From positions 7,652,284 through 7,716,283 of the forward strand of contig JASKMD010000014.1 in assembly GCA_030144725.1 (NCBI GenBank): a DNA stretch of 64,000 nt, read 5' to 3'. The stretch comes from Haematococcus lacustris. Its lineage: Eukaryota; Chlorophyta; Chlorophyceae; Chlamydomonadales; Haematococcaceae. Both the position numbers and the translations under genes were made by a program. The notes under the pieces were generated by a model, which made no database searches, was not told where the DNA came from, and saw only the letters and a list, made by a program, of their open reading frames with translations. Below are positions 1 through 10,900 of this stretch, piece by piece; within the stretch, counting starts at the first letter, position 1; every line of letters starts with the position of its first letter.

Positions 1-17
1 ATCTGCTCCAGGGTGTC

Positions 18-587
18 ATGCTGGACGGGGGCAGTGACAGCTGCCTCATTTCCCATGAGTGTGCAGCCGCGCTGAACCTGCCCCTCACCCCTTGCAGCCG
101 TCGCTTGTCCACTGCGAGTGGTGCAGAGGCCTTAGCCACCCAGGTTGCCACCCTGCGCGTGAGTCTCAGCTATGGCACTCCCCATGCCATGGTGCACGAC
201 CTGGAGGCCATTGTCATGCCTCCTGGTAGCCCCCTTGCTTACGACCTGCTGCTTGGAGCCAACTTCCTCTCGCAGACCAAGGGCGTGTGCGATGTGTACG
301 ACCGGCAGTTCTCTTATTGCCCCCGGCTGCACAGCCATGGAGACGTCTCACTTACTGCCAGTCACTGGGCCCAAAGGCTGCCTTCCCCTCCTATACTCAG
401 CGCCCATGGGCAGCAGCCAGCTGCTTGTGGCCTGCACTGCCGTGTCCCACAGCCAGGTTCAGCCCTGTGCAACCAGCGGCACCGCCTCTGCCATGATTCA
501 CACCTCGCCTTTGGTGCATGCGCAAGTGGGGACACCTCTTGCAGCGTCTGGCACCACCACACCCAGCGCAGTCAGCCGTGGGGGTGA
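18..587 (+). CDS. Retropepsin-like aspartic protease segment of the Ty3 element
   Basis: This frame carries an aspartic-protease signature. A hydrophobic-Asp-Gly-Gly-Ser stretch (LDGGSDSCLIS) begins at about position 21, and the usual second half, a hydrophobic DLLLGANFL motif, lies near 244-270. These match the active-site and C-terminal strands of retropepsins, although the canonical D-T/S-G is D-G-G here. After about position 330 the protein-like character ends in this frame and the RT-bearing frame takes over, so a ribosomal frameshift, an unseen splice or a mutation must join them. The true start (gag or gag-pro) is upstream of the window; the ATG at 18 is only the first one visible. Confidence 0.6.
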   Translation: MLDGGSDSCLISHECAAALNLPLTPCSRRLSTASGAEALATQVATLRVSLSYGTPHAMVHDLEAIVMPPGSPLAYDLLLGANFLSQTKGVCDVYDRQFSYCPRLHSHGDVSLTASHWAQRLPSPPILSAHGQQPAACGLHCRVPQPGSALCNQRHRLCHDSHLAFGACASGDTSCSVWHHHTQRSQPWG

Positions 588-3500
588 CCTAGCAGCTGTA
601 GAGGGCGCCTTGAGCAGGGTGGCCGCCGGTGATGCACCCATACCAGCAGGATCAGGGGTGAAACCGGTGCGCAGCCCAGCCCAGCCAGTCACCCGCAGGG
701 GGGGAGGGGCAGCTGTCATTTCTGTCCCCTCCTCAGCACTAGACCCTGCAGCTCGGCGCATGTCTATGCCAACCAGCGCACCGCAGCCTTCAGCATCCCA
801 CCTGGCTGTGGGCACCGGTGCAGCCCGGCGCTCCGCCATCCCACTGACCACGGCCCCACCACCGCAAGTTCCTCCCATGCCTCCGCTGCGCGCATCCCCT
901 CCACCTACGCCGCAGCGCTCCACCAGGGAAGTGGCATGGGGGTCTCTCTCACCGCTGCGGTTGGTTCTCTCTCTCCTCTTCCTCTTCTGGCTGCCCTCCA
1001 TGGTGTCTTGCCTGCCGCCCCCTGTGCCGGGCATGTGCTCACCTGCCATCTCCTGCTCTGCCATCACCATGGTGCTGCCTGATGGTCCTGCTGTCAATCC
1101 CTCCCCACAACAATACACCCAGCTGCCCAATGGTGTGTTGTTGGCTCAGCATGCGGCTCTATCCCAACAGCAAGCACATCGCATGGCGGCTCTGGTTGCA
1201 GCTCATCCAGGTGCTTTTGCTCATTCTCTGAGTGACCTCACTGGTTACAAGGGCCCACGCGGTGCTTTTCGCATTGAGCTGTCCACCACAGATCCCATCA
1301 TCACCAAGCCCCGCCGCTATTCTGACCTGGAGCTGCAAGTGACGGACAAGAAGGTCAAGGAGCTGGAGGAGGCAGGCATCATCCAGCCCGTCACTGGCCC
1401 GTGCGACTATGCCTCGGCACCCACCCTGCCCATGAAGAAAGATGCCCAGGGGCAGTGGACAGACACCCGGTTCTGCATTGACTTCCGACGGCTCAACGAC
1501 GCCACCAAGTCTGACCGGTATGGGTTGCCTCTGCCAGAGGAGATGTTTGCCAGGGTGGGCAGCGCCAGGTGGTTCAGCAAGCTGGATATGCGCTCAGGGT
1601 TCTTGCAAATCCCTGTGCACCCTAATGACCAGCTCAAAACTGCGTTCTGGGCACGCAACCGCCTGTACTGCTACACTCGCATGCCGTTTGGGCTGAAAAA
1701 TGCCAGCGCTGAGTACCAACGTGTCATGGACGCAGCCATCACCAGCGCCAGCCTGTCCCATTGCTGCATGGCCTTCATTGATGATGTGCTTGTGTACAGT
1801 GACAGCTTTGAGGCACACTGTGAGCACGTGCAGGCCCTGCTGCAGATGTTGCAGACCATTGGCATGTTCGCGCACCCTGAGAAGACTATCCTGGCCGCTG
1901 ACCGTGTGGAATACCTCGGCCATGACGTCTCCGTCCATGGGCTTACCCCCACTCAGGCAAAGTGCCAGGCGCTGCGTGACATGCCTGCCCCCACTGATGT
2001 ATCCAGCCTTCGCACAGCCATGGGTGTGTTCAACTACTATCGCTGCTACATTCCTGACTTCAGCATCATTGCTGCCCCCATCACCTCTCTCACAAGGAAA
2101 GGGGTGGCGTGGTGTTGGGGTAGTGAGCAGCAGGCCGCCTACAGCACACTCAAAGACAGGATTTGCACTCCTGGCTTAGTGCTGCGCCGCTTTGACCCTG
2201 AGCGCCCCCTTGTCCTGCACACTGACTGGTCTCGGGAGGGCTGTGCGGGTATCTTAGGGCAGGTGGACACCAACGGGGATGAGTACATGGTGGCTTGCTG
2301 CAGCCGCAGCTGCAACGTGCATGAGCGCAACTATGCCAGCTACACGGGCGAGATGCTAGCTGTGGTGTGGGCTGTCAAAACCCTCCGCTTCTACCTTCAT
2401 GGCAGGCACTTTACCATTGTCACTGACCACCAGCCTTTGTCTTGGCTGATGTCTGGGCAACACCACTCTGGCCAGGTGGCCCGCTGGGCCATGCAGCTGC
2501 AAGAGTACGACTTTACCGTCAAACACCGTCCCGGGGTTACCCACCAGTATGCTGACTCCCTGTCACGCTTCCCCAGGCCCACCTGCGCGGATTCCACTGG
2601 CGCCTGCCTCGACCCTCCTCCTGCCCTTGCCTCTCTCATGCGTGGCGCTGCCACCACCAGCCCTCCTAACCTGCCCACACCTACCCTTTCAGCTGCCCTG
2701 GCCGCCATCACCTCTGACGACCTCCTGCTCGGCAACCAGGGAAGTGTGACAGATGCTTATCACCACGAATCCAACACACCCTCTTCCTATCCTTCCACCG
2801 CTTACCACACTCTCACTCACCGTGCCACCAGCTGGGTCCGAGCAGCTCAGCACATTCTCATTGCTACCTCCCCCGCCACAGCCCAGTTGGGAGTCACTTC
2901 TGGCTTACCTGACTCTTGCGCTGTGCGCATGCCACTTGCCATCAACACCACATGTGTGGCTTCCTCTTTCTTTCCGGCAGTGGCAGCAGAAGGGGTGGTG
3001 CTGCTTGAGCTGCAAGGGGGTCTTGGGGCTGGGTTAGAGATGCTGCTACGCAATGGTGTACACATCCTGCGCTACATCTCCTGTGATACATCTCCTTCCG
3101 GCCTGCATCTCATCCCCCACCGTCTTTCTCAGCTGTCAGCTACCTACCCTGGGCTGTTGCCCCCTGCTGCTTATGCCTCTACACTCACCTCTCTGCCCCA
3201 GGATGTGGGCACCATCACTTCCGCCGACCTGGTGCGTGCTGGAGCGCGCGGTCCACATCAGTGGCTGGTTGTGGCCGGGTGGGAGTGTCCGCACCTTCCC
3301 ACTCCTGGCAGCCTGGCTGGGCTGCATGGCCCGGTATCCAGCACCTTCCTTTCCACCATGCGGTTGGTGGGCTGCTTACAGCAGCTTCAACCCCTGCTAC
3401 GCCCTGGGTACGTCCTTGTCAACACAACTCACCAACACCACTCCCAAGCTTACCGCAGTCAGTTCCCAGCGGTCTGCAACAGCATTGGCACCCCACTTTG

Positions 3501-6259
3501 TTTGAATGCCCAGCTGGGTGCTGGCACCTGGTGGACCAACCTGTGCGATCCCAACCACTTCAGTGCTGTCCTGCACCATGCTCAGCCTCAGTCTGCTCAT
3601 TCTCTGGTTGACATTATCTCACCTGTCTCAGCTGTCCCCACTGCGCCCTTTGGGGGGAAAAGTGCTCTCCTCACTGCAGCAGGCAAACCTCGTGAGCCCA
3701 CCAAGGAGCGGCACGCTGTCACGGAGCGCTGCATGGACGCCACAACTGCAGGGAGTTTGTATGCTATCTCAGCTACTCTGCATCGTGCCAACCTGCTGCG
3801 TAACCATGCACATAACTGCCTCTCTCTCTGCACGGCCTCGCACGCCCTGGTTGTCGCTGTCGGGGGGGGTGCACAGCTGATACTCAGCTCTCACACCAGC
3901 ACCAACCAGACCTGCTCGCCTCTCCCAGCACCTGATCCAGTCCTGCCCACACCCGTAGCTGCGCAGCCAGCAGTTGTCATTGCCCAGCTTGCTGATGTTG
4001 CTGACACCGAGCGTGACATTCACGACGACACAGCCACAATGCAGTTGCTTCAGCACCACACCTTGCCTGCTGGGTTGCCGCATGCAGAGCAGCGTCGGGC
4101 ACAGCGTCGCGCACAGGCTTATGTCTGGGACAGCCACAAGCTGCTTAGGCGCATGGCAGACGGCAGCACTCGCATTGTCCCTGCTCCTGCTGAGCGCCCA
4201 CACTTAGTGTCCACCATGCACAACAACACTGGGCACTTTGGTGGCAGGCGCACGGCAGCTCTGCTGCAGCACACCTATTGGTGGCGTGGGTTAGCAGCTG
4301 ATGCTCAGGCTGTTGTGGCACGTTGCACCGCCTGTGACAGGGTCAAAGCTGCATTCAATGCTAAATCCCCTGAGTTGCACAGCCTACCCATTCGTGCCCT
4401 CTTCTACCGCTGGGGTGTAGACCTCTGTGGTCCTTTCATCCCCAGCCGCTCAGGCCACAAGTACATCATGGTCTGCATTGAGCATTTGTCTAAATGGGTC
4501 GAGATCATCCCCATCCCCAATAAGGAGGCAGCCACCACAGCCTCAGCTTTTGCGCATCACGTGCTAGGACGCTATGGTGCCTGTGCTGAAGTAGTCACTG
4601 ACGGGGGCACAGAGTTCCAGGGGGCCTTTGCAGAGTTGCTACAGCGCGCACTCATCGATCACAGAACCACCTCTGCCAACCACCCTCAGAGCAATGGGCT
4701 GTCTGAGCGATGTGTGCAAACTGTCAAGGCATGCCTGCGCAAGCACTGCACCAGCAACCGTGTCACTGACCAGTGGGATGATGCCCTGCCCATGATTGCT
4801 CTGGGGTACAGGTGTTCCACCCAGGAAAGCACCCGTATGACACCCTACGAGTTGCTGTTTGCGCGCAAGCCTGTGGTTCCCCCAGCCATAGCTGAGCGGG
4901 TGGAGCAGCCCATCAACTTTGACGACCCAGAGCTGGCTGCCGAGCTGGTGATGCACCGTGCAGCTGCTGTCACTGACAACATGGTCATTGCCATGGACAA
5001 CCAGGCCGTCGCTCAGCACCGGGACCAGCTGAGGTATGCCATGACTCGCTCCGGCAGCTACCAGCCAGCAGCCCGCTCCTTCAAACCAGGTGACTTTGTC
5101 TATCTCCGCCTGGCTGCCAAGCACAACATGCTGCAGCTAGAGGCACGCCCAGAGATCTATCGGGTGGTGGTAGTCAAGGACAGCGGGGTGGCAGTGCTCA
5201 CGGGCAAGTGTGGCACCCAGTTCAATGAGCACATCTCCAACCTATCTCCTTGCCACCTGCTTGACCAGGATGGCACTATTGATGTCGGCCTGGCACGCCC
5301 ACACATTGATCACCCGTGCGAAGTGTGCCGCTTCACGGGTGATGAGGCAGTCATGCTGCTGTGTGATGGCTGCGGCACTGGTTGGCACACCTACTGTCTC
5401 ACACCTGCTCTCCATGCCGTGCCTGAGGGTGATTGGCTCTGCCCGCGTTGCGTGGGGGCTGGAGTGACCTACGGTGAGGTTAAGGACAGGCAGCTGCTTG
5501 CTGCGCCAGCACCTCCACCGCAACAGGATCCTTTCCTCTCCAAGGCGGTGCTCAGCAAGATCAAGGCTGCCCGGGAGCTGCATGGTCGCGTGGTGCATTG
5601 CCCAGCCAGCAAGGCGGCGCCCGAGCGCTGGGGCGTCGTCACCTACAAGGGCGATGAGTGCAGGCCTAAGTATTTCCGCATCACATTCCAGGATGGCAGC
5701 ATCATTGACGACCTACAGCATGCTGTCCTGTTGCGCAAGGGTTGGCTGATGCCCCTGGGTTCAGAGTTGCCCAGGCACCTAGCAGCAAGCACCGTCACAG
5801 CCGCCACTCTGCCAGACCACTGGCTGCTCAGCAGCACTGCCGGCGTGCTCACAGCGCTTCATTGCCTCCTGCCTGGATCCTGGCACCCTAGTGTCGCAGC
5901 TGCCATTGCTCAGGGCTATCAGCTCATGCAACCAACCAACATCACACCTCAAGAGCTGCGTGTGGCAAGCACAGTGATCAACCTGGACCTCATGCACAGC
6001 TTGCTGGATCCATGCACCACCACACCCATCATCATATCAGGGCTTGAATTGCAGCCATTGTCAGCACAACTGCCTCTATCTCTTTCCCCTGCTGCCTACC
6101 GTGCACAGTTGCAGCAGCAGCCCATCGACGCCATCATCAGCAGCCCTGACCCTACTGTCCTGGATCTGCTGCTGCCGCTAGCGGTGATCTATGCTCATTC
6201 CCTGGTGTGTATGTTGGTGCCCCATGCCTACCTCTCAGATGCACCACCCGCTCGTTTCC
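172..6259 (+). CDS. Ty3/gypsy Pol polyprotein: RT, RNase H, methyltransferase-like, integrase, PHD finger
   Basis: Reverse transcriptase lies at about 1290-2060: LDMRSGFLQIP, then FIDDVLVYSD as the catalytic YxDD-type motif at 1774-1803, then YLGHDVS. RNase H follows at about 2210-2560 (LHTDWSREG, TGEMLAVVWA, TDHQPL). A linker at 2570-4000 contains a cytosine-methyltransferase-like block (2980-3570). Integrase has an HHCC zinc motif (about 4219-4335) and a DDE core: D in GVDLCGP (about 4420), D in VVTDGGTEF (about 4597), E in NGLSERCVQT (about 4702). A PHD finger with C-x2-C...C-x2-C...H...C-x2-C spacing follows at 5317-5450, then a small basic beta-rich domain (5600-5740) and an adenine-methyltransferase-like end (5880-6259) cut by the gap. 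The ATG at 172 is probably not used; expression is likely by frameshift from the protease frame. Confidence 0.93.
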
Positions 6260-6759
6260 NNNNNNNNNNNNNNNNNNNNNNNNNNNNNNNNNNNNNNNNN
6301 NNNNNNNNNNNNNNNNNNNNNNNNNNNNNNNNNNNNNNNNNNNNNNNNNNNNNNNNNNNNNNNNNNNNNNNNNNNNNNNNNNNNNNNNNNNNNNNNNNNN
6401 NNNNNNNNNNNNNNNNNNNNNNNNNNNNNNNNNNNNNNNNNNNNNNNNNNNNNNNNNNNNNNNNNNNNNNNNNNNNNNNNNNNNNNNNNNNNNNNNNNNN
6501 NNNNNNNNNNNNNNNNNNNNNNNNNNNNNNNNNNNNNNNNNNNNNNNNNNNNNNNNNNNNNNNNNNNNNNNNNNNNNNNNNNNNNNNNNNNNNNNNNNNN
6601 NNNNNNNNNNNNNNNNNNNNNNNNNNNNNNNNNNNNNNNNNNNNNNNNNNNNNNNNNNNNNNNNNNNNNNNNNNNNNNNNNNNNNNNNNNNNNNNNNNNN
6701 NNNNNNNNNNNNNNNNNNNNNNNNNNNNNNNNNNNNNNNNNNNNNNNNNNNNNNNNNNN
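6260..6759. other. Assembly gap, exactly 500 N
   Basis: This is a run of exactly 500 N, the look of a fixed-size scaffold gap rather than a measured one. It separates the Ty3 pol frame from a minisatellite. Any reading frame drawn across it is meaningless. Confidence 0.99.
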
Positions 6760-7320
6760 CCAGGACCCTGTGGTGAGGTGCCAGGACCCTGTAGGTGCCA
6801 GGACCCTGTGGTGTGTGGTACCAGGACCCTGTGGGCCAGGACCCTGTGGTGAGGTGCCAGGACCCTGTGGTGAGGAGCCAGGACCCTGTGGTGCCAGGAC
6901 CCTGTGGTGTGGTGCCAGGACCCTGTGTGCCAGGACCCTGTGGTGAGGGACCAGGACCCTGTGGTTCCAGGACCCTGTCATGTGGTACCAGGACCCTGTG
7001 GGCCAGGACCCTGTGGTGAGGTGCCAGGACCCTGTGGTGCCAGGACCCTGTGGTGAGGTGCCAGGACCCTGTGGGCCAGGACCCTGTGGTGAGGTGCCAT
7101 GACCCTGTGGTGAGGTACCAGGACCCTGTGGTGCCAGAACCCTGTGGTGTGGTGCCAGGACCCTGTGTGCCAGAACCCTGTGGTCAGGTGCCAGGACCCT
7201 GTAGGTGTGCAGCAGGACCCTGTGGTGAGGTACCAGGACCCTGTGGTGCCAGAACCCTGTGGTGAGGGGCCAGGACCCTGTGAGCCAGAACCCTGTGGTG
7301 TGGTGCCAGGACCCTGTGTG
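6760..7320. repeat. Minisatellite with CCAGGACCCTGTG core
   Basis: About 35 tandem copies of a 13-base core, CCAGGACCCTGTG, alternate with short variable linkers (GTGAGGTG, GGC, GTGTGGTG). The units therefore vary between about 11 and 21 bases. Open frames through it (repeated QDPVV or GPCG peptides) are by-products of the repeat. The array abuts the assembly gap and probably caused it. Confidence 0.9.
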
Positions 7321-7336
7321 GAAAGGCACTCATCGT

Positions 7337-7550
7337 AGGACCCTGTACAGGGTCCTGGCACACATGGTCGAAAGCATCCAAACGGGGTCAACAGGACCAA
7401 CCACAAGCTATGTAGGAATCCTAACATGGTTCTATCACATAGGGATGCAAGGAATGATTAAAACATCTACACTCATCAGGTACACAGGACCCTGCACCGG
7501 GTCCTACGACCATGGTGACGCTAGGAACCGGTACAGGGTCCTAGGACACG
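7337..7550. repeat. Palindromic units related to the minisatellite core
   Basis: At 7337-7356 there is a perfect 20-bp palindrome, AGGACCCTGTACAGGGTCCT, made of the minisatellite core and its reverse complement. Imperfect versions occur at 7486-7505 (AGGACCCTGCACCGGGTCCT) and 7523-7542. The region could fold into hairpins or cruciforms. Confidence 0.7.
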
Positions 7551-7906
7551 GGCCATAGCTCATCACTGGCTTGGACGTTTTGCATGCCACCTACTAGGTT
7601 GGGCAGCTGTAACCACCCTTTACAACCTCTCATACTCACATTTCATGAAAAGTCACTTTGGTCACACGGTGCCAACTCCCTTAGCCAAAATCGGGGTCTC
7701 AGCCCCATACCTGGCCCAGCAACTCGACACCGAGTGAGAATTACACTTTGGCCCAAGAGAGTCTTGTCATCCCCTAGGTCACAGCAGCATACATACCAAC
7801 TTTCAGACCTCAACTCTCAGGTTTTTCAAGCCAGCCAGGCCTTAATTTGCACGAGTGGGTGAACGCATGACACTGAACAATGGCCTGCATTCATGTATAA
7901 CTGCAG
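7551..7906. other. Non-coding stretch, nothing recognised
   Basis: This is a moderately AT-richer stretch between the palindromes and the first exon I can support. I see no coding signature, RNA gene or repeat. It may hold upstream exons or an intron of the following gene. Confidence 0.4.
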
Positions 7907-10900
7907 GCAGGCCGGGTGGCTAAGGGAGGTGAGGAGGCACAGAAGAGCGCGCCAGCATCAGAGCAGGGACCCTTGGACCTGACTATCGGTGACAGTGATG
8001 AAGAGGTAGGTTAAAGTATGTGAATGTAGGACCGCACATATCTGCATAACCATAGATAATGGGCACATAATTGTGCCTGTGCATGTAGTTGTGCGTGGTT
8101 GCATGATGTCCGTATGTGATGTACATCAGACAAAGACGTTCATGATGAGTGGTACATCTAGCTAGTTGTGAGGGATGGTGCAAGGAGCATGCTAATCATC
8201 ATCAGCTCAACATAGACCCAGAATGTGCATTGAATGTGTGATTGTAGGGGACCAGCCAAGTGGGAGGAGAGAAGAAGAGGACGGCAGCAGAGAGAGACTC
8301 GAGAAGCCAAGCTGTGAGTCATCACAGCATGTGGGGCAACATACTATGTTGATGATAGGTAGAGCATAGACAATGACAGTAACCCATGTCGTGAATTCAG
8401 GCCCTTGAGGAGCGTATGGCCAAGCTGGAGGCTATGCTCCCCAAGCAACATCAGTTGGACGCCATGCAGTCCAAGCTGCGTAAGCTAGATGACTTGCAGG
8501 CCACGATAGAGAGGCTGGAGGCCATGATGGAGGGACTGTTTGACCTGAAGATGCACAAACAGCAGGACAAGGCGGCGGCCGACCAGGTTTGACAGTGGAG
8601 CCAAAGCAGCATGCCACCATGTCACATACTTGCATTGCATAACAGGCATCATGTTTAAACTTCCATGACTCACATGCCTGCAAGTCACCTATGCCTTGCA
8701 CACCCTACATGCGAGTTGTGTAGATCTAACGTCACCATCATTGACCTTGTGGATTTTATGCAGGGTGAAGAGCCACCTCAGAAGAAGGGCAAGCACTCCT
8801 ACGATTTAGTCCCTGCGTTTGTCCCTGCGTTCTACCGACCTTGTCCGATCGGGCTGAAATTTTGATAGATGGTAGTTTGCAGAAAATAAAACATATTTTT
8901 CAGAAAAAATATTTTGAAAAAATCAAATGCGGCTGCGCTTCGGCCCTGGGGCGTTGGTGCAGGGATAAGTGCAGGGATAGGTTGCGGGCCACAGCGCAGC
9001 AGCTTTTGGATTTTTCCAAATATTTTTCTTGAAAAATATGTTTTATTTTCTGAAAACTGCCATCTATCAAATTTTCAGCCCGATCGGACAAGGTCGGTAG
9101 AACGCAGGGACAAACGCAGGGACTAAATTGTAGGAGTGAGGTCAACCTGTCATGGAAGAACCCTCGCTTCAGGGACGCTATCTGCAGGGTGTTCCAGCTT
9201 AGAGAGGAGGAGGAGTTCAAGGCTGAGGTCGAGGAGGAGGGATATGCAGTGACGGTGGTTGGAAATGACATCATGCCTAAAGCCAAGGAGCTGTGGGCCC
9301 TGTTGACGCTGGCCATGCACTACGCTCGCATCATCTTCAAGGAGAGCGCCCTCAACCCCGATGGAACGCTGCAGATTGTACCAGGAGAGGTGAAGGGCAC
9401 GACGGTGAGAACAGCAGCTTCAGATGCTAGCTAAACCGTCCGGCTGGGCTCAGGTGCAGATTTTGAGACCTTCAGTTTAACCCTATCCCTAACCTATCCC
9501 TAACCTATCCCTATCCCTATCCCTATCCCTATCCCTATCCCTATCCCTATCCCTAACCTAACCCTAACCCTATCCCTAACCTAACCCCAACCCTATCCCT
9601 AGCCCTAGCCCTAGCCCTAGCCCTAAGCCCTATCCCTAACCTATCCCTAACCTATCCCTATCCCTATCCCTATCCCTATCCCTATCCCTATCCCTATCCC
9701 TAGCCCTAGCCCTAGCCCTAGCCCTATCCCTATCCCCATCCACTAACCTATCCCATAATCCCTATCCCTATCCCGTATCCCTATCCCTATCCCTATCCCT
9801 ATGCCCGATCCCTATCCCTATCCCTCATCCCTGCATCCCTAGCCCTATCCATGCAACCTACCCTATCCCTATCCCTATCCCTATCCCTATCCCTATCCCT
9901 ATCCCTATCCCTATCCCTATCCCTATCCCTATCCCTATCCCTATCCCTATCCCTATCCCTATCCCTATCCCTATCCCTATCCCTATCCCTATCCCTATCC
10001 CTATCCCTATCCCTATCCCTATCCCTATCCCTATCCCTATCCCTATCCCTATCCCTATCCCTATCCCTATCCCTATCCCTATCCCTATCCCTATCCCTAT
10101 CCCTATCCCTATCCCTATCCCTATCCCTATCCCTATCCCTATCCCTATCCCTATCCCTATCCCTATCCCTATCCCTATCCCTATCCCTATCCCTATCCCT
10201 ATCCCTATCCCTATCCCTATCCCTATCCCTATCCCTATCCCTATCCCTATCCCTATCCCTATCCCTATCCCTATCCCTATCCCTATCCCTATCCCTATCC
10301 CTATCCCTATCCCTATCCCTATCCCCATCCCTAACCTATCCCTATCCCTATCCCTATCCCTACCCCTATCCCTATCCTTATCCATATCCCTATCCCTATC
10401 CTTAACTATTGCCTAACAAGACTATAACTAAGTCCCAAATACTTACATGCCACATCATTGGCCTACGCACATACACCATCTCAACAAGGCACATGCTTCT
10501 GGTGTGTTGCTTGCTTGCAGGAGGTGGTGACTGAGTATGGAACAGGGCAGCGCAAACAGCTGCTCTTCACCAGCCCTCAGCATGATGGCAGCCTTGCTGA
10601 CGAGTTGTCCATGGCAGGGATGCTAACCGAGGAGGCGGTGCAGACGTTCCAGGACCTGGATGACACCATCAAGGCACGCCACCTGGCTGCCAAGGTGTGG
10701 GCTCAGGCGTGCTTGAAGCGCCTCCAGGCAAGGGCCAACCAGCTGGTCACCTCCCCCCTCCGTGGTGGCACCATCCTGTGCAACGACCCGTACAAGATGC
10801 TGGTCGACGGCAAACCCAAAGTGGCTACCGGCTTGGTGCCAGCTCAGGCACTGCATGTAGATGTGCGGCCTATGTGGTCTGATGAGGAAGAGGCAAGACA

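Larger units (their letters stand above)
1..6259 (+). mobile_element. Ty3/gypsy LTR retrotransposon, partial
   Basis: The internal region of a Ty3/gypsy element runs from the window edge to an assembly gap. The domain order protease, reverse transcriptase, RNase H, integrase is the Ty3/gypsy order (in copia, integrase precedes RT). No LTR, primer-binding site or gag is visible: the 5' end lies outside the window and the 3' end is lost in the N gap. The pol frame is open for more than 6 kb with no internal stop, so the copy is young or selected. Two extra features are unusual: a methyltransferase-like segment between RNase H and integrase, and a PHD finger plus a further domain after the integrase. 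Confidence 0.93.

Noticed and set aside
1..7400. LTRs of the Ty3 element
   Set aside because: No long direct repeat flanks the pol region within the window; one end is outside and the other lies in or beyond the gap.
6235..7427. Open frames with runs of X and QDPVV/GPCG or HRVLAP repeats
   Set aside because: They cross the 500-N gap and the minisatellite; no coding signature remains.
9851..10405. Long open frames (Ser-Leu and Gly-Ile repeats) in both strands
   Set aside because: They are translations of the CCCTAT telomere-like array inside an intron, not genes.
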